Shown one piece after another: positions 1 to 8,206 of a stretch of 64,000 nt of DNA. The first letter of the stretch is position 1, and each line of letters opens with the position of its first letter. The position numbers and the translations under genes are program-made. The notes under the pieces were generated by a model. The model was not told where the DNA came from. It was given only the letters and a program-made list of their open reading frames with translations, and did no database searches. Source of the stretch: Flavihumibacter cheonanensis (GTDB taxonomy: Bacteria; Bacteroidota; Bacteroidia; Chitinophagales; Chitinophagaceae); assembly GCF_022352215.1 (NCBI RefSeq), contig NZ_JAKRWF010000005.1, positions 62,001 through 126,000 of the forward strand, given 5' to 3'.

Positions 1-1
1 T

Positions 2-1141
2 GGAATCATGGATATCGCTATTGATAAAGGAAAGATTGTAAAAATAGCCAAATCAATTCCAACCGATGCGGTGCAGGTGATTGATGCCAAAGGGCTGTAT
101 GTTACACCCGGACTCATCGATATGCATACGCATAATTTCTGGGGAAATAATGCAGATCAGGCTTATATGAATGCGCCCAGTGCGTTACCTCCGGATGGGT
201 TCACCTTTCGGGTAGGTGTTACAACCGTAGTGGATGCAGGATCTCCTGGCTGGAGAAACTTTGATCTGTACAAAAAACAGACCATCCAGCAATCGCAAAC
301 CAGGGTGCTGGCTTTTCTGAATATTGTTGGTCATGGTATGCGCGGGGGCAAATACGAGTCAGATACAACTGATATGATTCCGGAAGAAGCGGCACGCGTG
401 GCACTTGCCAATAAAGAACATATTGTCGGATTTAAAGTGGCGCATTACAGTCGCCCTGACTGGATACCGGTTGACAACGCTGTGAAAGCAGGTAATCTGG
501 CAGGTGGTATTCCGGTAATGATCGACTTTGGTGGTGCCGAACCGCCGCTCTCACTTAAGTCGCTGTTCCTCGAACATTTGCGTCCGGGTGATATTTTTAC
601 GCACTGTTATGCACAAGTGAACGGACGTGAATTCATTGCAGATACGACTACCAAAAAAGTCAAATCCTTTGTGTATGACGCACGAAAAAGAGGGATTGTG
701 TTTGATGTAGGTTATGGTGGTATCAGTTTCTCTTACTCACAGGCACTGATAGCCGCAAAGGAGAAATTTTTCCCAACCACCATTTCAACGGACCTGCATG
801 TGGGCAGTATGAATGCCGCAATGAAGGATCAGCTTACCTGCATGTCGAAGTTTTTGCAAATGGGTATGCCACTGCAGGAGGTAATCAAAGCCAGTACCTG
901 GACACCCGCACAGGTAATCAAACGCGAGGAGCTGGGGCATCTGTCAGAAGGTGCTGTAGCAGATATTGCGATCCTGGGTGTGCGCAAAGGAAATTTCGGG
1001 CTCTTTGATTATACCGGTTATAAAGTAAAGGCAACTGATAAACTCGAATGTGAACTTACGATTCGCGCCGGACGAATTGTATACGACCTGAATGCCCGGG
1101 CAACCCCGGTAACCCTGCATGGATTACCGCCCCGGAAATAA
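2..1141 (+). CDS. Amidohydrolase/deacetylase family metal-dependent hydrolase (5' end outside window)
   Basis: A TIM-barrel amidohydrolase related to dihydroorotase, N-acyl-D-amino-acid deacylases and the Atu3266-type deacetylases. The frame is open to the left edge (codons for Gly-Ile precede the first ATG at 8), and families of this kind normally begin with 20-30 more residues, so the true start lies upstream. Counting from the ATG at 8, I see the metal-binding HTH pair in IDMHTHNF (H40, H42), a lysine in FKVAHY (K143) that fits the carboxylated metal-bridging Lys, a third His in FTHCY (H199), and the active-site Asp in STDLH (D262). The C-terminus carries the usual small beta-sandwich (GAVADIAIL, IRAGRIVYD). 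It is followed after 18 bp by an RraA-family gene and a BASS transporter, which suggests an organic-acid or acyl-amino-acid catabolic operon. The substrate cannot be told from sequence. Confidence 0.85.
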   Translation, partial: GIMDIAIDKGKIVKIAKSIPTDAVQVIDAKGLYVTPGLIDMHTHNFWGNNADQAYMNAPSALPPDGFTFRVGVTTVVDAGSPGWRNFDLYKKQTIQQSQTRVLAFLNIVGHGMRGGKYESDTTDMIPEEAARVALANKEHIVGFKVAHYSRPDWIPVDNAVKAGNLAGGIPVMIDFGGAEPPLSLKSLFLEHLRPGDIFTHCYAQVNGREFIADTTTKKVKSFVYDARKRGIVFDVGYGGISFSYSQALIAAKEKFFPTTISTDLHVGSMNAAMKDQLTCMSKFLQMGMPLQEVIKASTWTPAQVIKREELGHLSEGAVADIAILGVRKGNFGLFDYTGYKVKATDKLECELTIRAGRIVYDLNARATPVTLHGLPPRK

Positions 1142-1159
1142 GAACTCTAAATTTTTAGC

Positions 1160-2092
1160 ATGCTCCTGAACAAGTTTAATAAAATCCTTGCTTTCGGTTG
1201 TGTTTTACTGTTAGCACAACAAACGCAGGGACAAACCATCCCGAAAGAAGAATTGATTTACCTGACATCCGAATGGAAGGGGGAACGTTTTGCCGATGGT
1301 CGCCCCAAGGTAAGTGATGACCTGATGGAACGCGCCAAAAAGATCGGTATTGAAGAAGCCTGGCAGGTACTCATGAACGAGGGATATGTGAATCAGTTTG
1401 AACGCAACTGGAAAATGATTCATGATGATGTGCCGGTGGTGGGTAGAGCGGTAACAGCTATGTATATGCCATCGCGGCCGGATATTGAAAAAAAGATCAA
1501 AGAAAGAGGTGCTAAACAAGGTAGGGTAGGTAATACTAATGCCTGGCCAATTGAAACCCTGGTGAAAGGAGATGTATATGTAGCGGATGGATTTGGTAAG
1601 ATCGAGGGCGGTACTCTCATTGGCGATAACCTGGGAACTGCCATCTTTAATAAAACCGGAACCGGTGTCATTTTTGATGGTAGTGCGCGCGATTTAAGCG
1701 GACTTGCAAAGATCAAAGGATTCAATGCCTTTGTACGTGATTTTGATCCTTCCTTCCTGAAAGAAATGGTATTGATGGGATTGAATACACCGATCCGGAT
1801 AGGCAAAGCCATTGTATTGCCTGGTGACCTGGTGATTTCAGAAAGAGAAGGGGTGCTCTTTATACCGGCTCACATGGCGGAGCAGGTAATATTGACCGCC
1901 GAGTTTATTGGTCGCAAAGACAAGTTTGGCAAAGAGATGCTGAAAACGGGTCGCTATAATACCGGACAAATCGATAGCCAGTGGACCGAGGAAATCAAAC
2001 TCGCTTTCCTGAAATGGCTGGAACAACATCCGGAAGAAGGGAAGATGACCAAACAGGAATTGGATGAAGTAATGAAAAAAAGAACCTGGTGA
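1160..2092 (+). CDS. Secreted RraA-family (HMG/CHA aldolase-like) protein
   Basis: Member of the RraA / dimethylmenaquinone-methyltransferase-like fold, which includes 4-hydroxy-4-methyl-2-oxoglutarate aldolases. Residues 1-25 form a Sec signal peptide (hydrophobic core FGCVLLLAQ, cleavage near QTQGQ), so this copy should act in the periplasm. The family signature is intact: GDNLGT at 155-160 and DGSARD at 173-178, the Arg-Asp that binds substrate and metal in the aldolases. Relative to cytosolic RraA (about 160-210 aa) it has N- and C-terminal extensions, including an amphipathic tail from about 265. The stop overlaps the GTG start of the BASS transporter by 4 nt, which implies translational coupling. 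A periplasmic aldolase next to an organic-anion transporter suggests cleavage of an oxo-acid before uptake; this is inference. Confidence 0.8.
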   Translation: MLLNKFNKILAFGCVLLLAQQTQGQTIPKEELIYLTSEWKGERFADGRPKVSDDLMERAKKIGIEEAWQVLMNEGYVNQFERNWKMIHDDVPVVGRAVTAMYMPSRPDIEKKIKERGAKQGRVGNTNAWPIETLVKGDVYVADGFGKIEGGTLIGDNLGTAIFNKTGTGVIFDGSARDLSGLAKIKGFNAFVRDFDPSFLKEMVLMGLNTPIRIGKAIVLPGDLVISEREGVLFIPAHMAEQVILTAEFIGRKDKFGKEMLKTGRYNTGQIDSQWTEEIKLAFLKWLEQHPEEGKMTKQELDEVMKKRTW

Positions 2093-3222
2093 AAGAACTA
2101 AGCTTATCAAAAATACTGATCGGACTTGCCCTGGTATTGCTTGTGTTAACGCTGCTTTTTGCCATCCAGGGTAACTGGACAGTTGCAGGTCCGGCTGCCA
2201 TTGCCTTTTTTGTTTTATTGGCCATTGGATTCAGAGGATATGAATCCTTGAAACGCTATACCTATACGCTGATGATCTTCGCGGCTGTAACCACTTCGCT
2301 TTGTTATCCGCAGTATTTTATTTCCTGGGGCGATTTTAAATACACCAACCTGATTACGCCACTAATTCAACTGATCATGTTTGGAATGGGAACCTCCATG
2401 AGCGTGAAAGATTTTGTGAGTGTGGTGAAAACGCCAAAGGGCGTTGTGATTGGTGTAGTCAGTCAGTTCATAATCATGCCATTGCTGGGTTTCACACTGG
2501 CCAGTATAAGTGGCTTTAGTGCAGAGATCGCGGCAGGTATTATTCTGATTGGGTGCTCACCCAGTGGGCTTGCCTCCAACGTGATGTCTTATCTCGCAAA
2601 AGCGAATCTGGCGTTATCCATTACTATAACTTCTATTACCACCCTGATGGCGCCTTTTGTGACGCCTTTGCTGATGAAAATGCTGGCAGGTGCCTTCATT
2701 GAGATCAATGTGCTGAATATGATGTGGGATATCTCCAAAATGATTATCCTTCCCATTGGCTTGGGATTAATTGTAAACAAACTCTTGCGTGGCAGGTCCA
2801 AATGGCTGGATGATGCCATGCCGGTTCTTTCCATGCTGGGGATTGCGCTGATCATAGTGGTAATCACTGCTGCTGGGAGGGATAGTCTGCTGAATATCGG
2901 TCCCTTGCTTATTGTATTGGTACTGATTCACAATCTCTTTGGATACTTCCTGGGTTATTGGTTCGCAAGAGTGTTTAAGATGAGTGAGCGGGATTCACGG
3001 ACAGTAGCGATTGAAGTGGGTATGCAAAATGGCGGATTGGCATCCGGCATAGCCAAAGAGATGGGCAAGATTGCAACAGTGGGACTGGCAGCTGCAGTAT
3101 TTGGTCCATTGATGAATGTAACCGGCTCTATTCTGGCCTCTTACTGGCATAAAAAAGTGCCGGAGGGATATGATCCCATTGAAGCGCTGGAAACCGCCGA
3201 ATTAAATCATTCCTTAAAATAA
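2089..3222 (+). CDS. Bile acid:sodium symporter family (BASS) transporter
   Basis: An integral membrane protein of about ten helices with the BASS/SBF family layout. Recognisable segments are LIMFGMGTSMSVKDF, QFIIMPLLGF and the GCSPSGLASNVMSYLAKAN motif, which matches the conserved crossover region where ASBT-type carriers bind sodium (GCSPGG.xSN in the family). A second conserved stretch, EVGMQNGGLA, lies near residue 305. The gene starts with GTG at 2089, overlapping the preceding stop; the first 60 residues contain two extra hydrophobic segments before the family core. Bacterial BASS proteins import organic acids such as pantoate or 2-oxo-acids with Na+. Here the likely cargo is a product of the preceding hydrolase/aldolase pair, but this is a guess from context. 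Confidence 0.85.
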   Translation: MKELSLSKILIGLALVLLVLTLLFAIQGNWTVAGPAAIAFFVLLAIGFRGYESLKRYTYTLMIFAAVTTSLCYPQYFISWGDFKYTNLITPLIQLIMFGMGTSMSVKDFVSVVKTPKGVVIGVVSQFIIMPLLGFTLASISGFSAEIAAGIILIGCSPSGLASNVMSYLAKANLALSITITSITTLMAPFVTPLLMKMLAGAFIEINVLNMMWDISKMIILPIGLGLIVNKLLRGRSKWLDDAMPVLSMLGIALIIVVITAAGRDSLLNIGPLLIVLVLIHNLFGYFLGYWFARVFKMSERDSRTVAIEVGMQNGGLASGIAKEMGKIATVGLAAAVFGPLMNVTGSILASYWHKKVPEGYDPIEALETAELNHSLK

Positions 3223-3227
3223 CGGTT

Positions 3228-3653
3228 ATGGTTAGGGTTTATATTCTGAATATGTTGCTTTTGCTTGTTACTACCGGTTATGGGCAGTCGAAGGAAGAAC
3301 TGGCAGTGTCTACCCAACTGGACAAATTGAACAAAGCAATGGTGGACAAAAACCTGGCTGCTCTGGAGGATATTTACCATGCAAAGATGTGGTATGGTCA
3401 CTCCAATGGCCGGCTCGATGACAAGCAGGCTGCTATTAAAGACGTAATGGAAGGTCCCGTTGATTTTATCACCCTGGAAGCAACCGACAGAAAGATCCAG
3501 GTAGTCGATAAAAACGCGACGATTCGCTTTATATTTGATGCAAAGGCCACCAATAATGGGCAGGAGCAAACGATCCGGATTGGCGTACTAACAGTTTGGA
3601 AAAAAGAAAAATCCGGTTGGAAATTGTTTGCCCGGCAGGCTTACAAACTATAA
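3228..3653 (+). CDS. Exported NTF2-like (DUF4440/SnoaL-type) protein
   Basis: A 141-residue protein with a signal peptide (LNMLLLLVTTGYGQ, cleavage about residue 19) and a cone-shaped NTF2-like fold. The pattern of a helix pair (LDKLNKAMVDKNLAALEDIYHAKMWYGHSNG) followed by a curved sheet ending in TVWKKEKSGWKLFARQAYKL is typical of DUF4440. These proteins are either small enzymes (isomerase or dehydratase fold) or ligand binders. It is 5 bp after the BASS gene and 12 bp before the MFS gene, hence in the same operon. An internal ATG at 3252 could also serve as start and would still leave a signal peptide. The specific role is not known. Confidence 0.75.
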   Translation: MVRVYILNMLLLLVTTGYGQSKEELAVSTQLDKLNKAMVDKNLAALEDIYHAKMWYGHSNGRLDDKQAAIKDVMEGPVDFITLEATDRKIQVVDKNATIRFIFDAKATNNGQEQTIRIGVLTVWKKEKSGWKLFARQAYKL

Positions 3654-3665
3654 GCTACTAACTGC

Positions 3666-4853
3666 ATGAAAACCGCCACAGGAATTTCGCTCTCCCTGAT
3701 GATGTTTCTCCAGTATTTTATCTGGAGTGCCTGGTATGTAACCATGGGAACTTATATGGAATCCAGTTTGGGTGCAACCGGACAGGATATCGGCCAGGCA
3801 TTCAGTGCACTGGCATTGGCAACCATGATCTCTCCATTTTTTGTTGGGATGATTGCAGATCGATTCTTTGCGGCGCAGAAGATCATGGGCGTATTACACC
3901 TCGTGGGCGCCATCCTGCTGGTACTGGCAACAAAGGTGGAGAACAGCCAGGTATTTTATTGGGTAATATTGGCGTATTCGCTGGTTTATATGCCAACCGT
4001 GGCGCTTAGTAACAGTGTTGCCTTTGCCCAGATGACCGACCCTGGAAAACAGTTCCCCTGGATCCGGGTATTTGGAACATTGGGCTGGATTGTGGCTGGT
4101 TTATTAGTAGGAACCTGGGAAATTGAGAAAACCCCTGAAACCTTTTATCTCGCAGCGGGAGTATCAGTGGCACTTGGCCTACTGAGTTTTGCCTTGCCGA
4201 ATACACCACCAAAAGGAAGGGAAGTTGGCGAGTCTACTTCATTATTTAGTAAAGAATCACTTAGCATATTCAAGGATCGTTCTTATTCTATCTTCTTTAT
4301 TGCTGCGATCCTGGTTTGTATTCCACTGGCTTTCTATTATGGATTTGCCAATCCCTTCCTGAATGAAATAGGAATGGATAAGCCGGCGCAGAAGATGATT
4401 CTCGGACAATTTTCGGAAGGCCTGTTCATTCTGGCAATACCCTTTTTATTCAACCGGATCGGGGTCAAAAACATTCTGCTGATTGGTATCCTGGCCTGGA
4501 TTCTCCGCTATGTATTGTTTGCTTACGGTTATGGAGAACCGAATGGCTGGATGATTTATCTTGGTATCATTTTACATGGTGTCTGTTATGATTTCTTCTT
4601 TGTAACCGGTTATATGTATTCCGAGAAAAAAGCCGGCCCTAAAAATAAAAACGCGGCGCAGGGATTGTTCACCTTTGCTACCTATGGATTGGGCATGGTG
4701 ATTGGTACCTGGTTCTCCGGACTGGTAGCGGATCATTATGTAGTGGGAGAGGGGCATAATTGGCAATCCATCTGGTTAATACCCGCAGCCATTGCAGCCG
4801 CCGTATTACTTTATTTTATCTTTTTCTTTCGGGAACGAAAGGCTGTTGCTTGA
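3666..4853 (+). CDS. MFS transporter, nucleoside:H+ symporter (NHS/NupG-like) family
   Basis: A 395-residue permease with about 12 transmembrane helices, belonging to the nucleoside:proton symporter branch of the major facilitator superfamily. Family hallmarks are the N-terminal MMFLQYFIWSAWYVTMGTY, the loop GMIADRFFAAQKIMG between helices 2 and 3, and FPWIRVFGTLGWIVAGL in the fourth-fifth helix region. The C-terminal half has the QGLFTFATYGLGMVIGTW helix. Members closest to NupG/XapB import nucleosides, but in Bacteroidota this clade sits in varied catabolic operons, so the solute may be different. Spacing to the previous gene is 12 bp. It ends 42 bp before the PQQ dehydrogenase gene. Confidence 0.85.
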   Translation: MKTATGISLSLMMFLQYFIWSAWYVTMGTYMESSLGATGQDIGQAFSALALATMISPFFVGMIADRFFAAQKIMGVLHLVGAILLVLATKVENSQVFYWVILAYSLVYMPTVALSNSVAFAQMTDPGKQFPWIRVFGTLGWIVAGLLVGTWEIEKTPETFYLAAGVSVALGLLSFALPNTPPKGREVGESTSLFSKESLSIFKDRSYSIFFIAAILVCIPLAFYYGFANPFLNEIGMDKPAQKMILGQFSEGLFILAIPFLFNRIGVKNILLIGILAWILRYVLFAYGYGEPNGWMIYLGIILHGVCYDFFFVTGYMYSEKKAGPKNKNAAQGLFTFATYGLGMVIGTWFSGLVADHYVVGEGHNWQSIWLIPAAIAAAVLLYFIFFFRERKAVA

Positions 4854-4895
4854 ACCTCGGGCAGGATTTTTGCGTAATAATAGGAAATACCGGTT

Positions 4896-6023
4896 ATGCG
4901 AAATCGATCCTTTTTCAGTGTATGTATGGTTTTGGTTCTGAGTACCGTTTTATTCTCCTGCTCACGGGAAGATGATCCACCTGCTACTAACCCTGATGAG
5001 AACTGGCCATCGGACAGTATCCGGGTGTTGAAAGGTGGATTGAATTTCCCCTGGGAAATTGTTTGGGGTAAGGATGAACATCTCTGGCTGACCGAGCGGG
5101 GTGGCCGGGTATCAAGAATAGATCCCCGCACAGGCGAAACCCTGTTCAGCACTACCCTGGACGGCGTGGTGGCAAGAGGGGAGGGAGGTTTGCTGGGTAT
5201 GGTGCAGGATCCCGCCTTTGCGCAGAATGGCTGGATTTATTTTGTGCACAATTATCTGGAGGGCGATGCCTATCGGGAGAAACTGGTGCGGTATCGGTTT
5301 ACCGGTGGGGCCCTGGCAGATGCTAAAGTGCTACTGGATAATATTCCCGCTGCCAACATTCACAATGGATCCAGGCTGGTGATAGTGGAAGGTAATCCTG
5401 CTGTTTTGTACATGACTACGGGTGATGCGGCTAATACAGCCCTGGCGCAACAGCCAGGATCACTGGCCGGCAAAGTACTGCGCATCTTGCTGGACGGATC
5501 CGTGCCTGGGGATAATCCGGTTGCGGGGAATTATTACTGGTCGCTCGGCCACCGGAATCCACAGGGGCTGGTCTGGGCCAATAATAAACTGTATGCATCG
5601 GAACACGGTCCAAATATTGAAGATGAAATCAACATCATTGAAAAGGGCAGGAACTATGGATGGCCATCCGTGAATGGCCCCTGTGACCCGGGAGAGCAGG
5701 CCTTTTGTGATGCCAACCAGGTAAAGGAGCCGATCTGGTCTAGCGGAGCTTCCACCGTAGCTGCCTGTGGCCTGGATTATTATGGGAGCGATCGCATCCC
5801 TGGCTGGAAAAATTCCCTGCTGATGACAACCCTCAAAAATGCGACCCTTTTCCGGCATCAGCTGAATGCGGAAGGAACAGCAATTCAGTCGACTGAGCAA
5901 TTGTTCCGCACCCGCTGGGGCCGCCTTAGGGATGTATGTGTAAGTCCGGCTGGCCGGGTTTACCTCTGCACCAGCAATGGCAATAACCAGGATATCCTGG
6001 TGGAAATCAGTTCTCTCGAATAA
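4896..6023 (+). CDS. PQQ-dependent sugar dehydrogenase lipoprotein (soluble GDH / Asd type)
   Basis: A six-bladed beta-propeller quinoprotein of the soluble glucose dehydrogenase / aldose sugar dehydrogenase family. The N-terminus has a lipoprotein signal (VLSTVLFSC, Cys about 22), so the enzyme should be membrane-anchored in the periplasm. Family marks are GLLGMVQDP, the HNGSRL segment with the catalytic-base His, SLGHRNPQGL, ASEHGP and DEINIIEKGRNYGWP. It oxidises an aldose to the lactone and passes electrons to the respiratory chain. Unlike the paralogue at 29853 it has no cytochrome c domain, so an external acceptor is needed. It is the last gene of the operon; the tRNA-Pro promoter begins 15 bp beyond its stop. 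Confidence 0.87.
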   Translation: MRNRSFFSVCMVLVLSTVLFSCSREDDPPATNPDENWPSDSIRVLKGGLNFPWEIVWGKDEHLWLTERGGRVSRIDPRTGETLFSTTLDGVVARGEGGLLGMVQDPAFAQNGWIYFVHNYLEGDAYREKLVRYRFTGGALADAKVLLDNIPAANIHNGSRLVIVEGNPAVLYMTTGDAANTALAQQPGSLAGKVLRILLDGSVPGDNPVAGNYYWSLGHRNPQGLVWANNKLYASEHGPNIEDEINIIEKGRNYGWPSVNGPCDPGEQAFCDANQVKEPIWSSGASTVAACGLDYYGSDRIPGWKNSLLMTTLKNATLFRHQLNAEGTAIQSTEQLFRTRWGRLRDVCVSPAGRVYLCTSNGNNQDILVEISSLE

Positions 6024-6037
6024 ATTTTTGCAATCTG

Positions 6038-6068
6038 TTGGAAGCAATCACCTGTATCCCTACCTTTG
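6038..6068 (+). promoter_or_regulatory. Bacteroidota-type promoter of the tRNA-Pro gene
   Basis: TTG at 6038-6040, a spacer of exactly 20 bp, then TACCTTTG at 6061-6068, a full match to the TAnnTTTG -7 box of the Bacteroidota primary sigma factor. Transcription should begin near 6074, giving a precursor leader of about 44 nt before the tRNA. The leader contains a short hairpin (arms near 6085-6092 and 6101-6108). Confidence 0.7.
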
Positions 6069-6117
6069 CACCCTCTTATCCCAATACCCGTTGGTTACCC
6101 GACGGGTAAAAAGAGAT

Positions 6118-6191
6118 CGGGAAGTAGCGCAGGCCGGTAGCGCACCTGGTTTGGGACCAGGGGGTCGCAGGTTCGAATCCTGTCTTCCCGA
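6118..6191 (+). tRNA. tRNA-Pro (anticodon TGG)
   Basis: A complete cloverleaf can be folded. The acceptor stem pairs CGGGAAG (6118-6124) with CTTCCCG (6184-6190), with discriminator A at 6191. The anticodon stem CCTGG/CCAGG encloses the loop TTTGGGA, anticodon TGG. The T arm has CAGG-TTCGAAT-CCTG. CCA is not encoded. The TGG anticodon (wobble U) reads most or all proline codons. Confidence 0.97.
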
Positions 6192-6194
6192 CTG

Positions 6195-6230
6195 AAAAAA
6201 AGGAGTTGCAGATTTGCAGCTCCTTTTTCA
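6195..6230 (+). terminator. Rho-independent terminator after tRNA-Pro
   Basis: A-rich 5' arm then GGAGTTGCA (6202-6210), loop GATT, and TGCAGCTCC (6215-6223) followed by TTTTT. The stem is about 14 bp counting the A/T flank, with one G-T wobble. The A tract on one side and the T tract on the other would let it work in both directions. Confidence 0.85.
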
Positions 6231-6331
6231 TTTATATACTGCTACTAATGAGGCGGGTTAATTGCGAACTTTACATGTGACCTGTTGTTATCCCATCACT
6301 TAGTGAATTTTAAAAACCCTCAATAGTAGTT

Positions 6332-7402
6332 ATGTCAACCTCCTCCATCCCCACCAAACCTGTCAAAGCCTTTGGAGCCCAGGCTGCTGATGCGCCTTTG
6401 GACCAGCTTAATATTAACCGTCGTGCACCACATCCCCACGATGTGGAAATTGAAATTCTTTATTGTGGTGTTTGTCATTCTGATTTACATACGGCCAGAA
6501 ACGAATGGCATGGAACTATTTATCCCTGTGTACCCGGACATGAAATCGTTGGCCGCGTGGTTAGCGTAGGTGCTCATGTGAAAAATTTCAAAGTTGGTGA
6601 TCATGCTGCAGTTGGTTGCCTGGTAGATAGCTGCCGTGAATGTGATTACTGCAAGGATGACCTCGAACAATATTGCAGCACCGGTCATACTCAAACCTAT
6701 AATGCTCCAGATAAACACCTTGGAACACCCACCTATGGCGGGTATTCTGAGAGCATTGTGGTTGATGAAGCCTTCGTGCTAAGGGTTCCTGAAAACCTGG
6801 ATCTCGCAGCAACTGCACCCTTACTCTGCGCAGGTATAACCACGTATTCACCTTTGAAGCATTGGAAGGTAGGTCCGGGTAAAAAAGTAGGTATTGTTGG
6901 GCTGGGCGGATTGGGTCATATGGGGGTGAAAATCGCTAAAGCGATGGGCGCTGAAGTGATTGTTTTCACTACTTCTCCTTCCAAAGTGGAAGATGCGAAA
7001 AGATTAGGTGCGGATGATGTGGTCTTGTCCAAAGACGAAGCGCAGATGCAACGCTATGCAGGTAAATTGCATTTTGTGTTGGATGCTGTTTCCGCACAGC
7101 ACGATATCAATGCCTATCTCAGCCAGCTACGTGTGGATGGTGCGCTCGTATTGGTAGGTGCTCCCGAAAACCCGTTGCCGGTTGCACCTTTCAGCCTGAT
7201 TCCGATGCGCAAAACATTCGCCGGTTCCATGATCGGTGGTATCGCACAAACACAGGAAATGCTGGATTTCTGCGGAGAACATGATATTGTTTCTGATATC
7301 GAAATGATCCGCATGCAGGATATCAATCAAGCCTATGAGCGACTGCTGAAAGGGGATGTGAAATATCGCTTTGTAATTGATATGGCTTCACTGAAGCAGT
7401 AA
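6332..7402 (+). CDS. Zinc-dependent NAD(P) alcohol dehydrogenase (CAD/YahK-like)
   Basis: A medium-chain dehydrogenase/reductase of the cinnamyl-alcohol-dehydrogenase branch, 356 aa, the usual size. The catalytic zinc ligands are visible as C45 in CGVCHSDLH and H70-E71 in PGHEIVGRV, with a further Cys in the LLCAGITTY segment. The structural zinc site is the four-Cys cluster in DSCRECDYCKDDLEQYC (C101, C104, C107, C115). The Rossmann nucleotide motif is GLGGLGHMGVKIAKAMG. The protein is cytosolic and reduces aldehydes or oxidises alcohols, probably with NADPH as in YahK relatives. Start ATG at 6332 follows a 100-bp gap after the tRNA terminator. An SDR gene follows after 6 bp, so the two form a redox pair. 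Confidence 0.9.
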   Translation: MSTSSIPTKPVKAFGAQAADAPLDQLNINRRAPHPHDVEIEILYCGVCHSDLHTARNEWHGTIYPCVPGHEIVGRVVSVGAHVKNFKVGDHAAVGCLVDSCRECDYCKDDLEQYCSTGHTQTYNAPDKHLGTPTYGGYSESIVVDEAFVLRVPENLDLAATAPLLCAGITTYSPLKHWKVGPGKKVGIVGLGGLGHMGVKIAKAMGAEVIVFTTSPSKVEDAKRLGADDVVLSKDEAQMQRYAGKLHFVLDAVSAQHDINAYLSQLRVDGALVLVGAPENPLPVAPFSLIPMRKTFAGSMIGGIAQTQEMLDFCGEHDIVSDIEMIRMQDINQAYERLLKGDVKYRFVIDMASLKQ

Positions 7403-7408
7403 TTAAGT

Positions 7409-8143
7409 ATGGCAAGGATATTCATCACAGGTTCAGCCGATGGGCTCGGTTTTTTAGCCGCCCGTCGGCTGCTTGCTTTAGGTCATGAGGTATTATTTCA
7501 TGCACGTAATGCAGCACGTGCCCAGAAACTTCGCAATAAACTGACTGGTCCGATTGAGCTTGTTACCGGCGATCTCTCTGACATGGAGCAAACCATTGCG
7601 TTGGCAAATGCAGTTAACAAAGCTGGAAGATTTAATGTCCATATTCACAACGCAGGTGTATACCAGGCAAACCCGCGGACTATTCTGCATGTGAATACCA
7701 TTGCGCCGTATATACTAACCTGTTTGATTCACCCCCCTCAACGACTGATTTACCTGAGCTCCAATATGCATTTGCAGGGGCGATTTCATTCAGCACAATT
7801 TGAAGCTTCCCCAAATCAACTAACCTATTCCGATTCGAAGTTTCATATGGTGCTGTTGGCCAAAGCGATCGCCCGGAAATGGCCGGCTGTTTTCTCCAAC
7901 GCCGTTGATCCCGGTTGGGTGCCTACTAAAATGGGAGGTAGTGGTGCCCCTGATAACCTGGAGAAAGGATATGAGACACAGGTTTGGCTGGCCACTAGTA
8001 GTGAACCCAACGCCTACGTTTCCGGAAAGTATTTTCATCACCTGTTGGAAAGGCAGGCACATCCCCTCACAGAGGCGACAGACCTTCAGGAACAGTTTTT
8101 GGAACTATGCAAAAATTACAGCGGAGTTAAATTCCCAGGCTGA
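7409..8143 (+). CDS. Short-chain dehydrogenase/reductase (SDR)
   Basis: A cytosolic classical-type SDR of 244 aa. The nucleotide-binding motif TGSADGLG is at residues 7-14, NAG at 81-83 (HNAGVYQ), the catalytic Ser in YLSSNMH (117-118), and the active-site Tyr and Lys at Y140 and K144 (YSDSK). After the active site it has DPGWVPTKMGG, the usual PG motif. It is likely a carbonyl reductase using NADP(H), judged from the Arg-rich stretch after beta2 (HARNAARAQK). Six base pairs separate it from the alcohol dehydrogenase gene, so the two are probably co-transcribed. The natural substrate is not evident. Confidence 0.88.
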   Translation: MARIFITGSADGLGFLAARRLLALGHEVLFHARNAARAQKLRNKLTGPIELVTGDLSDMEQTIALANAVNKAGRFNVHIHNAGVYQANPRTILHVNTIAPYILTCLIHPPQRLIYLSSNMHLQGRFHSAQFEASPNQLTYSDSKFHMVLLAKAIARKWPAVFSNAVDPGWVPTKMGGSGAPDNLEKGYETQVWLATSSEPNAYVSGKYFHHLLERQAHPLTEATDLQEQFLELCKNYSGVKFPG

Positions 8144-8160
8144 GCATAGTGGCTTGGTTA

Positions 8161-8184
8161 ATAAAAGTAAATAAATACTTTTAT
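8161..8184. promoter_or_regulatory. Perfect 9-6-9 palindrome, probable operator of the RIC gene
   Basis: ATAAAAGTA (8161-8169), spacer AATAAA, TACTTTTAT (8176-8184). The two arms are perfect inverted repeats. The site ends 14 bp before the -7 box at 8199-8206, so a bound protein would cover the -33 region. RIC genes are commonly under NO- or redox-sensing repressors or activators (Rrf2-type NsrR, Crp/Fnr-type); the arm sequence does not identify which. Confidence 0.65.
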
Positions 8185-8198
8185 AGAAAGATATTCCC

Positions 8199-8206
8199 TA
8201 TCTTTG
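8199..8206 (+). promoter_or_regulatory. -7 box of the RIC promoter
   Basis: TATCTTTG matches TAnnTTTG exactly. No good TTG is found 19-21 bp upstream; that place is taken by the 3' arm of the palindrome, which would fit an activator-dependent promoter. The predicted start site near 8212 gives a 20-nt leader and supports ATG 8233 as the translation start rather than the upstream ATG at 8149. Confidence 0.6.

Noticed and set aside
5460-6047. 195-aa minus-strand reading frame within the PQQ dehydrogenase gene
   Set aside because: It is fully contained in a well-supported gene, has no recognisable domain and no suitable context.
6085-6108. A terminator for the PQQ dehydrogenase operon
   Set aside because: The hairpin is followed by A residues, not T, and lies downstream of the tRNA promoter, so it belongs to the tRNA leader.
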